From NCBI RefSeq assembly GCF_000344135.1, contig NZ_BAOP01000012.1, forward strand, positions 1 to 64,000: a stretch of 64,000 nt of DNA. The letters run 5' to 3'. The notes below the pieces were generated by a model. It ran no database searches and was not told where the DNA came from. It worked only from the letters and a program-made list of their open reading frames with translations. Both the position numbers and the translations under genes were made by a program. Within the stretch, counting starts at the first letter, position 1. Every line of letters starts with the position of its first letter. This stretch comes from Gordonia malaquae NBRC 108250 (lineage in GTDB: Bacteria > Actinomycetota > Actinomycetes > Mycobacteriales > Mycobacteriaceae). Positions 57,570-64,000 of this stretch are shown here, one piece after another.

Positions 57570-58388
57570 ATGCCCGAAGGTCACGCTCTGCATCGGCTCG
57601 CTCGCCGGCAGCAACGACATTTCGGCGGACAGCGTGTCCGCGTCACCAGCCCGCAGGGTCGGTTCGCCCACGAGGCGGCCCAGCTCGACGGGCTGGTGTT
57701 TCGTCGTGCCGAGGCGTGGGGAAAGCACCTGGTCCACCGATACTCGGCCGACCCGGTCGGCAGGTTGGACGCCGGGCTGATCGTGCATGTCCACCTCGGC
57801 ATCTACGGCACGTTCAGCGAAGAGCCGTCACCGATGGGAGTGCCCACCGGGCAGGTGCGGATGCGCATCGAAGGCTCCGACATCGGCACCGACCTGCGCG
57901 GGCCGAACGCGTGTGAGCTGTACACGCCGGCCGATCTCGACGCACTCGTGGCGCGGCTGGGGCCGGACCCGTTGCGGTCCGACGCCGATCCCGACAAGGC
58001 CTGGCGGGCGATCAGCAGATCCCGACGTGCGATCGGCTCGTTGCTGATGGACCAGAAGGTGATCGCGGGAGTCGGGAACATCTACCGCGCGGAAGTGCTC
58101 TTTCGGGTAGGCGTCGACCCGCACCGACCGGGAACGTCGATCAGCCGTGACGAGTTCGACGAGATGTGGGCCGACCTGCTTCACCTGATGCCGATCGGCG
58201 CCCGGCACGGCAAGATCCACGTCGTGCGACCGGACGACGATCACGGCGCCCCCGCGTACGCCGTAGACCGGCCGCGGACCTACGTCTACCGCCGCACCGG
58301 TGAGGAGTGCCGACTGTGTCGAACACCGATCGCCTGGGAGGACATGGAGGGCCGCAACCTGTTCTGGTGCCCGTCCTGCCAGTCGTGA
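57570..58388 (+). CDS. Fpg/Nei family DNA glycosylase (Nei2 type)
   Basis: 272 residues. N-terminal MPEGHALHRLA supplies the catalytic Pro and Glu. The helix-two-turn-helix has LLMDQKVIAGVGNIYRAEVL, and a zinc finger at the end has CRLCRTPI and CPSCQS (four Cys). It removes oxidised bases and nicks the abasic site. Corresponds to Rv2464c (Nei2). Confidence 0.94.
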   Translation: MPEGHALHRLARRQQRHFGGQRVRVTSPQGRFAHEAAQLDGLVFRRAEAWGKHLVHRYSADPVGRLDAGLIVHVHLGIYGTFSEEPSPMGVPTGQVRMRIEGSDIGTDLRGPNACELYTPADLDALVARLGPDPLRSDADPDKAWRAISRSRRAIGSLLMDQKVIAGVGNIYRAEVLFRVGVDPHRPGTSISRDEFDEMWADLLHLMPIGARHGKIHVVRPDDDHGAPAYAVDRPRTYVYRRTGEECRLCRTPIAWEDMEGRNLFWCPSCQS

Positions 58389-58453
58389 CTTCTCAGAAAT
58401 CCCACAGTCGCAGCGACCGTCGTTTGTCAGAGTCGACGTGCAGAGTGGTCTTC

Positions 58454-59353
58454 ATGAACAGAACCACCGAACCGATCACGGTGTTCGCCGTCGGCGGCAC
58501 CGGTGAGTCGTACCCCGCCGACAACCGCACGCACGTCACCGGAATGCTCGCCGCGGTGACCGACCAGCTCGACTCCCGATTCGTCAGTCGATGGGTGCCG
58601 TATCCGGCCAGCTACGGTCCGACGGCAGGGCGCCACGGGATCGCGTATGTCGACAGCGTCGCATGCGGCGTGGCCTCATTGGCCGCTTCGATCCGTGACA
58701 CCGACGGACCGATCATGCTGATCGGCTACTCGCAGGGCGCGGCCGTGATCCGCACGTTCCTCGCTCACCCCGCATCGTCGAACCCCGTCTCGAAGGTGAC
58801 CGCAGTCGGGTTCGTCGCTGACCCGCATCAGCCGCGAGGCGCTGTCGACGGGTGCACCGGGTGGGGAGTCGCCGGGCCGGGAGCGCCGCTCCCGGGCGAC
58901 GTGCCCGCGTGTTGGGTCGGTGTGGCCGACGACGTCATCTGCAATGCGACGGACGACTCGCTGATCCGCGACATCGCCGACCTCACCGACTCACTGTCGA
59001 TGCTGCACGTCCGCCGTTGGATGACGGCGATGGGTTCCGCGGTGATCGGCAGACGGATGCAGAACGCCGCGCGCACGTCGGTCTCCCCACGTCAGTGGAG
59101 GCGGGACGTTCACCGCATCGCCACCGCAGCCCGGGAAGTCCGGGGATACCTGCCGTCGGTGCTGCCGGTCGGGCGCTGGTCGATCACGAATCGGTCCGGA
59201 GGCCGCCACGTGTCGTATGCGGCCGAGCCGTACCGGCATGCGCCGCTCACCGATCCGGACGTGACGGGATGCGAGATGCTCGCGGCCTGGATGCAGGTGG
59301 AGGCCACGATGTCGTACCGCCACCAGGCGCCTGCGACAGCTGTCGCCGCGTAA
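58454..59353 (+). CDS. Alpha/beta hydrolase of cutinase/LysB (PE-PPE domain) type
   Basis: 299 residues from ATG 58454. The nucleophile elbow is GYSQGAAV, preceded by VFAVGGTGES and the loop WVPYPASYGP. Later acidic and His candidates lie in GVADDVICNATDDSLIRDIADL and HVRRW. This resembles actinophage LysB mycolylarabinogalactan esterases and bacterial cutinase-like proteins. There is no signal peptide or peptidoglycan-binding domain. It could be a domesticated phage-type esterase or a cytosolic lipid hydrolase. No other phage genes are nearby. Confidence 0.8.
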   Translation: MNRTTEPITVFAVGGTGESYPADNRTHVTGMLAAVTDQLDSRFVSRWVPYPASYGPTAGRHGIAYVDSVACGVASLAASIRDTDGPIMLIGYSQGAAVIRTFLAHPASSNPVSKVTAVGFVADPHQPRGAVDGCTGWGVAGPGAPLPGDVPACWVGVADDVICNATDDSLIRDIADLTDSLSMLHVRRWMTAMGSAVIGRRMQNAARTSVSPRQWRRDVHRIATAAREVRGYLPSVLPVGRWSITNRSGGRHVSYAAEPYRHAPLTDPDVTGCEMLAAWMQVEATMSYRHQAPATAVAA

Positions 59354-59368
59354 AGTCGTCACCAACGA

Positions 59369-59409
59369 GACAGGGCCCCTACCGACTGCGAGTCGGAAGG
59401 GGCCCTGTC
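59369..59409. terminator. Bidirectional terminator
   Basis: Stem GACAGGGCCCCT (59369-59380) pairs with AGGGGCCCTGTC (59398-59409), extended inward by CCGACT/AGTCGG with single-base bulges. It lies between two convergent genes. Confidence 0.88.
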
Positions 59410-59422
59410 GACGTCTACGGGA

Positions 59423-60103
59423 CTAGTCGCCGGTGTACTGTCCGCCGATGGTGCCGCGAACCACGATCGGAGTGCCGCGTCCGACGTTGTCGAACACCCA
59501 CTTGCCGTTCTCGGTGCTCACGTTGATGCAACCGTGGCTGGCGTTCGAGACACCCTGCTGGGCGACCGACCACGGTGCGGCGTGGATGAAGATGCCGTCC
59601 CAGGACATGCGCGTCGCGTACTCGACGTACGTGCGGTAGCCCTCGGGGGAGTCGATCGGGACACCGTACGTGGACGAGTCCATGTACATGTCGCGGTACT
59701 TCTCCTTGGTGTGGTACACGCCATTGGGAGTCGGGTGCTTGTCGGTGCCCATCGAGATCGGCATCTTCTTGATGAACTCGCCGTTCTTCCACCAGTAGAT
59801 TTGGTGGTCGCCGTCGACCGCGAGGGCGACGTAGCCGGTCTCGCTCTTCACGTTCGGCATCGCGGGAACACCCGGAGTGGTCGGCGTGGTGGGCTTGGGC
59901 TTCGGCTTCGACTTGGAAGTCGGGGGCACACCCGGGAAGGTCGGAGCCTTCGGGAGGTCGGGCAGCTGCACCGGCGGGAGGCCGGGGATCACGGTGACCG
60001 GAGCTGCGTCGGCGACGGCGGGGAGGCCGGCGGTCAGAGCCGCCACGCTGACTGCGATGGCGGTCAGGCGAGCCGCGCGGCTCGCACTCTTCTTCTTGAA
60101 CAC
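59423..60103 (-). CDS. L,D-transpeptidase (YkuD family), secreted
   Basis: 226 residues. The signal peptide ends near ADAAP, then a Pro/Lys/Thr linker. The YkuD domain has HTKEKYRDMYMDSST, WDGIFIHAAPWS and the catalytic SHGCINVS (Cys and His). It makes 3-3 cross-links in peptidoglycan or attaches proteins to it, outside the membrane. It lacks the Ig-like domains of large mycobacterial LdtA/B proteins and is thus a short form. Confidence 0.9.
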   Translation of the reverse strand: MFKKKSASRAARLTAIAVSVAALTAGLPAVADAAPVTVIPGLPPVQLPDLPKAPTFPGVPPTSKSKPKPKPTTPTTPGVPAMPNVKSETGYVALAVDGDHQIYWWKNGEFIKKMPISMGTDKHPTPNGVYHTKEKYRDMYMDSSTYGVPIDSPEGYRTYVEYATRMSWDGIFIHAAPWSVAQQGVSNASHGCINVSTENGKWVFDNVGRGTPIVVRGTIGGQYTGD

Positions 60104-60267
60104 GTCGTTTCTACCTTCGTTTTGTCGTCACAAAAACGCCACCCCCGTGGACGCTCAGGAGTCATCGTTACACAACCGTTGCAGCCTCGCCAAGCGATAA
60201 CACGCCGCCGGAGGCACTCGGAGTCCGTTTAGCGGGTTATTTGCCGGTGAAGCCTGTCACAGTAGCA

Positions 60268-60825
60268 TCACCGCTGATCATACGGAACGCCGCCGGGACT
60301 GGTGATCACCACGACGGCTTCGGCGGGTCCGTCGACTGTGGCGAACACGTGTTCGCGGTCGCTGGTCCACGCGTGGCATCGACCTGCGGCGACGTCGGCG
60401 GCCTCGTCGACGGTGCCCGCGCGCACGACGCCGGTGACAACACAGAGCTGTTCGCGGACACCGGACCCGTGGGCGGGGGAGACGTGATGTGCGCCGGCGG
60501 GGAACTCGAGGCGGAACACCTCCACGGTTGCGCCGTCTGGGTGTTCTGCTGACGCAGGTAGACGCCTTGTGGACAGCAGGACTGTGACCATTCCGCCCTC
60601 TGCCGCGCCGTGCGCGCCCGGTGACTCGCCGAGTAGCGCCGTCAGTGGGACGTCGAGTGGTGCGCAGAGCGCGTACAGCGTCTCGATTGTCGGGTTGCGG
60701 CGGCCGCTCTCGATCTCCGACAGTGTCGCCTTGCCGACTTCGGCGCGGCGGGCGAGTTCGGAGAGGCTGAGTCCACGAGCAGCGCGCAGTTCGCGGAGTC
60801 GCTTGCCGATGTCGGTGTCGGTCAT
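60268..60825 (-). CDS. XRE-cupin transcriptional regulator
   Basis: 185 residues from the ATG at 60823-60825. The N-terminal HTH has IGKRLRELRAARGLSLSELA, then VGKATLSEIESGRRNPTIETLYALC. The C-terminal cupin has VFRLEFPAGAHHVSPAHGSG. Divergent from benE, and a palindromic sequence lies in the 60-bp gap. Probably controls benE in response to a small ligand bound by the cupin. Confidence 0.9.
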   Translation of the reverse strand: MTDTDIGKRLRELRAARGLSLSELARRAEVGKATLSEIESGRRNPTIETLYALCAPLDVPLTALLGESPGAHGAAEGGMVTVLLSTRRLPASAEHPDGATVEVFRLEFPAGAHHVSPAHGSGVREQLCVVTGVVRAGTVDEAADVAAGRCHAWTSDREHVFATVDGPAEAVVVITSPGGVPYDQR

Positions 60826-60844
60826 GCCGTTGAGCGTATCGAAA

Positions 60845-60876
60845 GTTCCGTTTACAGAACGTTCTGTTTGTGGAAC
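60845..60876. promoter_or_regulatory. Candidate operator between XRE-cupin gene and benE
   Basis: GTTCC (60845-60849) and GGAAC (60872-60876) flank the perfect dyad AGAACGTTCT (60856-60865). The nested palindromes lie 19 bp upstream of the regulator start and 9 bp upstream of benE. Confidence 0.65.
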
Positions 60877-60885
60877 GATCGGCGG

Positions 60886-62076
60886 ATGGCTCATTCCGAC
60901 GTCGAGACTTCAGTGCCCATCGCCATTCCGATCGGCGCAGGCGTGGTCTGTGCACTCGTCGGCTTCACGTCGTCGTTCGCGGTGGTCCTCGCCGGTCTGC
61001 GCGCGGCGGGTGCGGATGCTTCTCAAGCCGCGTCGGGGCTCCTGGCAGTGAGTGTGGCGATGGGGGTGGCGACGATCGTGCTCTCGTGGCGCTTCCGCAT
61101 GCCGATCACGTCGGCCTGGTCGACGCCGGGCGCGGCGCTGCTCGTGAGCACCGGAGCCGTGGCCGGTGGGTGGCCCGCTGCGGTGGGCGCGTTCCTGTGT
61201 TGCGGCGTCCTTCTGGTGGTCACTGGGCTGTGGCCGCGACTCGCCGATCTCGTCACCAGGATTCCGACGCCTATTGCCCAGGCGATGCTCGCCGGCGTCC
61301 TGCTCCCGCTGTGTGTGAAGCCGCTTCACGGGGTGGTCGATGATCCGGCGGCGGTGGTGCCTGTTCTGATCGTCTGGCTCGTGGTCTTGAAGATCCGGCC
61401 GCGCTGGGCCGTGCCCGCGGCGTTTGTGGCCGCTCTGGTGGTCATCGCCGTGTCCGTGGCGCGGGACGGCACCGCGCCCGGCCTGGCCGATCTGGTTCCG
61501 TCGTTGACCCTGACCGCGCCGTCATTCACTCTCGGTGCGCTCACCGGGGTCGCGTTGCCCCTCTATCTCGTGACCATGGCGGCGCAGAATCTTCCGGGTG
61601 TTGCGGTGATGGCCGGATACGACTACGCGGTTCCGTGGAGGCCTGCGATGACGGTGACCGGTATCGGTTCGATTCTCGCCGCGCCGTTCGGCGGCCACGC
61701 GGTGAATCTGTCGGCGATCAGCGCGGCCCTCGCCGCTGCCCCGGAAGCCGATCCGGATCATGAGCGACGCTGGGTTGCCGGACTCACGACGGGCATCACG
61801 TACGTCGTCCTCGGCCTCGGTTCCGCGGGCCTGGTCGCAATCGTGCTCGCCGCCCCCGACGGTGTGGTCCAGGCAGTGGCGGGCGTCGCGCTGCTCGGAG
61901 CTTTCGCGGGCGCCTGTGCCGCTGCGCTCTCCGACGTCGACGGTCGCTTCCCTGCGGCGCTGACGTTTGTGATCGCAGCATCGGGAATCAGCATCGCGGG
62001 AATCGGCTCCGCGTTCTGGGCGCTCGTTGTCGGAGTGCTCGTGTGGGTCTTGGGGATCGGGCGAGAAATTCGGTAA
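60886..62076 (+). CDS. benE: Benzoate/H+ symporter family transporter
   Basis: 396 residues from ATG 60886, with 10-12 transmembrane segments. Family segments are GFTSSFAVVLAGLRAAGAD, PITSAWSTPGAALL, NLPGVAVMAGYDYAVPW and APFGGHAVNLSAI. This fits BenE-type transporters of aromatic acids. No benzoate degradation genes are in this window, so the true substrate is uncertain. Divergent from an XRE-cupin regulator. Confidence 0.9.
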   Translation: MAHSDVETSVPIAIPIGAGVVCALVGFTSSFAVVLAGLRAAGADASQAASGLLAVSVAMGVATIVLSWRFRMPITSAWSTPGAALLVSTGAVAGGWPAAVGAFLCCGVLLVVTGLWPRLADLVTRIPTPIAQAMLAGVLLPLCVKPLHGVVDDPAAVVPVLIVWLVVLKIRPRWAVPAAFVAALVVIAVSVARDGTAPGLADLVPSLTLTAPSFTLGALTGVALPLYLVTMAAQNLPGVAVMAGYDYAVPWRPAMTVTGIGSILAAPFGGHAVNLSAISAALAAAPEADPDHERRWVAGLTTGITYVVLGLGSAGLVAIVLAAPDGVVQAVAGVALLGAFAGACAAALSDVDGRFPAALTFVIAASGISIAGIGSAFWALVVGVLVWVLGIGREIR

Positions 62077-62166
62077 CGCCCCGCGCTAGCCGTCGAGGTG
62101 AGAACCTCTTTCTCAGGCGTCTCTCAGAGGCGTGGGGGCGTTGTCATCCTGATGAAAGGAACCCCC

Positions 62167-62655
62167 ATGAAACGAATCATCGGAACTGCACTTGTAGCGA
62201 TCGCGGCCGCCGCGGTCCTGGCCGGGTGTGGCAGTTCGGACTCCGACAGCAGCAGCGACCCCACGACGACGACAGCGGGCGTCGAGACCGGCTCAGACGC
62301 ATCGACAGGTGGGGCCGCAGTCGTCAAGGTTGAAGGCAAGGATCTCGAGGGACTCGACCTGAAGTCGGTCACGTGCGTCAAGCAGGGCGATGGCATCGCG
62401 ATCGCGAGCGGGACGATCGGCGGCCAGGAGGGCGTCTCGGCCACGATGAAGGACGGTAACCCTCCCACGGTCACCGCGTTGGCTGTGGTCGTCGACGGTT
62501 CGACGCTCGCTGTGGCGCCCGGGGTCGGGTCCGCGGAGGTGGCGGTTGATGGGGACAAGTACACGATTACCGGTACCGCTACCGGCGCGGATCTGAAGGA
62601 CCTCGCTGCTGGCCCGGTGAGCAAGAAGTTCGAGATCGTCATCACCTGCAAGTGA
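62167..62655 (+). CDS. lpqH: LpqH (19-kDa) family lipoprotein
   Basis: 162 residues from ATG 62167, with AAAGGA upstream. A lipoprotein signal with lipobox VLAGC is followed by a Ser/Thr/Asp-rich tether. The LpqH domain shows DGNPPTVTALAV, KYTITGTATGADL and SKKFEIVITCK, the pattern of mycobacterial LpqH. Surface-exposed acylated protein of the cell envelope. Confidence 0.92.
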   Translation: MKRIIGTALVAIAAAAVLAGCGSSDSDSSSDPTTTTAGVETGSDASTGGAAVVKVEGKDLEGLDLKSVTCVKQGDGIAIASGTIGGQEGVSATMKDGNPPTVTALAVVVDGSTLAVAPGVGSAEVAVDGDKYTITGTATGADLKDLAAGPVSKKFEIVITCK

Positions 62656-62668
62656 CGAACGGACGATT

Positions 62669-62705
62669 CCGCCGGTTGTGACGAACATGTCGTCACAACC
62701 GGCGG
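62669..62705. terminator. Bidirectional terminator hairpin, relative of the one at 10527-10563
   Basis: A perfect 16-bp stem (62669-62684 with 62690-62705) with a 5-nt loop, followed by AAAG, between two convergent lipoprotein genes. The arms share CCGCCGRTTGTGAC with the hairpin at 10527-10563. Confidence 0.88.
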
Positions 62706-62724
62706 AAAGTCGGTGGTGCTCGGC

Positions 62725-63351
62725 TTATCTGGCCGCGAATGAGTCCAGAACCCGGGTGAGTTCGATCGGGTCCGGCTCGAGGATCTCCCGCGTGACGCCG
62801 CCGACGACGGTGGTGATCACGGGGCAGCTGTCGGCTGCCTTGCTCTTGACGGTTCCAGCGTCGCCGGCGACCTCACCGGTCCGAGCATTCCGGATTGTCA
62901 CCTTGAACTCGGTTGAGATGAGGTCGATGGTCACCTTCTTGCCATTGACGTCGAATGGGCACGACATCAGCTTCTTCTCCGAAGATGCCACAGACGAGAA
63001 ACACGCGACGGCGTTGGTCGGCGAGGGATCGGTGGGGGACACGTACCAGCTGGACGTGGGCAGTCCGACGATGTTCTTCCGGTCCCCTGTCGCGTCGGGG
63101 TCGCCGAAGAGTTGGAACCGGTACGGCTTGGCGAAGTCCTTCGCATTCGTGATTGCGGTGCCGTCGCACACCGCCGCGTAGTCGAGAAAACTGTTCGCGG
63201 TGGTCTCTGCGGCTGCTGTCTCTGAAGCGGAGTCGGTCGTCGATTCACCGTCTGATCCGCATGCGGTCAATGCAGCAACAGCTCCGATCGCTGCAAATGC
63301 TCCGGCTGTCCGGAGGAATCGAGTGGGAAGCGCAAGGAGCGTTGTTGTCAT
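62725..63351 (-). CDS. Lipoprotein of unknown function
   Basis: 208 residues. A signal sequence with lipobox ALTAC (Cys about residue 31) is followed by an acidic Ser/Thr tether and a domain with four further Cys (AAVCDGTAI, AVACFSS, LMSCPFD, DSCPVITT) that could form two disulfides. It may be a distant DUF3558-like protein, but I cannot assert the family. Convergent with lpqH. Confidence 0.8.
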   Translation of the reverse strand: MTTTLLALPTRFLRTAGAFAAIGAVAALTACGSDGESTTDSASETAAAETTANSFLDYAAVCDGTAITNAKDFAKPYRFQLFGDPDATGDRKNIVGLPTSSWYVSPTDPSPTNAVACFSSVASSEKKLMSCPFDVNGKKVTIDLISTEFKVTIRNARTGEVAGDAGTVKSKAADSCPVITTVVGGVTREILEPDPIELTRVLDSFAAR

Positions 63352-63486
63352 GATGCAGAACTTCCTTCATGTCAGTCGTGGCAGATTGGTGCGTTTTGGC
63401 CCAATATTCGGGTTGACACTAGCGGGGAACTCAGGCATCGTCCACGCGGCGTCGTTCCAATGGGTGACACTCTCTGGAACGACAAA

Positions 63487-63513
63487 GGCCCGGCATCTTT
63501 ACGATGCCGGGCC
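63487..63513 (-). terminator. Terminator downstream of tRNA-Gly
   Basis: A perfect 11-bp stem (63487-63497 with 63503-63513) with a 5-nt loop, followed by TTTGTC on the minus strand. It lies 16 nt beyond the 3' end of tRNA-Gly. Confidence 0.85.
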
Positions 63514-63528
63514 CTCGACGGATCTTTG

Positions 63529-63599
63529 AGCGGGTGACGGGAATCGAACCCGCGTAGCTAGTTTGGAAGACTAGGGCTCTACCATTGAGCTACACCCGC
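63529..63599 (-). tRNA. tRNA-Gly (TCC anticodon)
   Basis: Acceptor GCGGGTG with CACCCGC, anticodon loop CTTCCAA (TCC), T loop GGTTCGATTC and discriminator T as usual for Gly. CCA is not encoded. Confidence 0.95.
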
Positions 63600-63736
63600 G
63601 TGCCGCACGCTTGGTGCGACGGGTGAAACAGTACCCCAGGGCATCGGCGATGGACAAAACCGGTCCCTGGTTCGCGGTGGGACACCCTCGGCCCGTACTA
63701 TGTGCGTTTGGCCGTGCCCGCACTGCGGGACGTCCA

Positions 63737-63810
63737 CGGGATGTGGCGCAGCTTGGTAGCGCATCCGCTTTGGGAGCGGAGGGTCGCAGGTTCAAATCCT
63801 GTCATCCCGA
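63737..63810 (+). tRNA. tRNA-Pro (TGG anticodon)
   Basis: Acceptor CGGGATG with CATCCCG, anticodon loop TTTGGGA (TGG) and T loop GGTTCAAATC. A TACTAT box at 63696-63701 could be its -10. CCA is not encoded. Confidence 0.95.
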
Positions 63811-63850
63811 CGAATACGTGACGTACGGATCTATAAGGAGCATCGAAGTC

Positions 63851-64000
63851 GTGAAGAGCACCGTCGAGCAGCTGAGCCCGACCCGAGTCAAGCTGAGTGT
63901 CGAAGTTCCGTTCGAGGAGCTCTCCGCTGACTTCGACCGGGCATACAAGTCGCTCGCGCAGCAGATCCGAATCCCCGGCTTCCGCCCGGGCAAGGCCCCC
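63851..64000 (+). CDS. tig: Trigger factor, N-terminal part (runs off the window)
   Basis: 50 codons from GTG 63851, with AAGGAG 10 nt upstream. It has the family start [20 protein letters not shown] and the ribosome-binding signature GFRPGKAP. A ribosome-bound chaperone. Same relative place as Rv2462c, beside tRNA genes. Confidence 0.95.
   Translation, partial: MKSTVEQLSPTRVKLSVEVPFEELSADFDRAYKSLAQQIRIPGFRPGKAP

Noticed and set aside
58454-59353. Prophage remnant
   Set aside because: Only one LysB-like gene is present, with no holin, integrase, capsid or att sites around it.

Overview
This window is high-GC DNA (roughly two thirds G+C by eye) from a mycolic-acid-type actinobacterium of the order Mycobacteriales. 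The evidence is an LpqH-type lipoprotein, a mycothiol-dependent CPWC oxidoreductase, an L,D-transpeptidase, a LysB-like hydrolase, a FadD17-like ligase, and two blocks of gene order that match Mycobacterium tuberculosis as I remember it. One block is ettA-gdh-thioesterase-hypothetical-aglA-glbO-DUF5130-pepN-Rv2466c-rpiB-nei2-tig (Rv2477c to Rv2462c). The other is nirB-nirD-chelatase-hemD/HTH-narK (Rv0252 to Rv0261c). A Gordonia-like genus is my best guess, but the genus is not proven by what is here.

Layout. 1-2.9 kb: the end of an ArsR-SRPBCC fusion, a two-helix ion channel, tRNA-His, oligoribonuclease and a short-chain dehydrogenase. 3.0-10.5 kb: two tandem, overlapping STAND-LuxR regulators followed by two secreted proteins. 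10.6-14.3 kb: a padR-fadH operon and a divergent SMP-30-like gene, with a three-repeat operator between them. 14.0-16.1 kb: a 43-residue Arg/Trp-rich peptide gene, a strong hairpin and an ABC exporter. 16.4-26.8 kb: nitrate assimilation, comprising narK, a HemD-winged-helix protein, nirBD, a chelatase, and a nitrate reductase fused to a diflavin reductase. 26.8-31.7 kb: acyl-CoA and redox metabolism plus small stress proteins. 32.1-33.8 kb: a GIY-YIG gene bracketed by 167-bp direct repeats next to tRNA-Arg. 33.9-38.0 kb: CopD-CtaG, a PGPGW protein, and a MarR-controlled membrane protein. 38.2-58.4 kb: the conserved mycobacterial block, interrupted by a FadD17-like ligase and by a GIY-YIG/EVE-like/ADP-ribosylglycohydrolase fusion. 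58.4-64 kb: a LysB-like hydrolase, L,D-transpeptidase, an XRE-cupin/BenE pair, lipoproteins, tRNA-Gly, tRNA-Pro and the start of tig.

The candidates for something new are: (1) the three-part GIY-YIG/EVE-like/DraG protein inserted in a conserved block; (2) the GIY-YIG gene between structured 167-bp repeats beside tRNA-Arg; (3) the Arg/Trp-rich mini-gene with attenuator-like hairpin and ABC exporter; (4) a 20-bp palindrome-like repeat that sits between genes and has also entered two coding sequences; (5) a repeated terminator hairpin shared by two convergent gene pairs; and (6) a palindromic -10 element apparently shared by two leaderless divergent genes.

Intergenic stretches are almost all under 300 bp. 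The longer ones are described as features (16144-16415, 32065-32343, 33469-33739).
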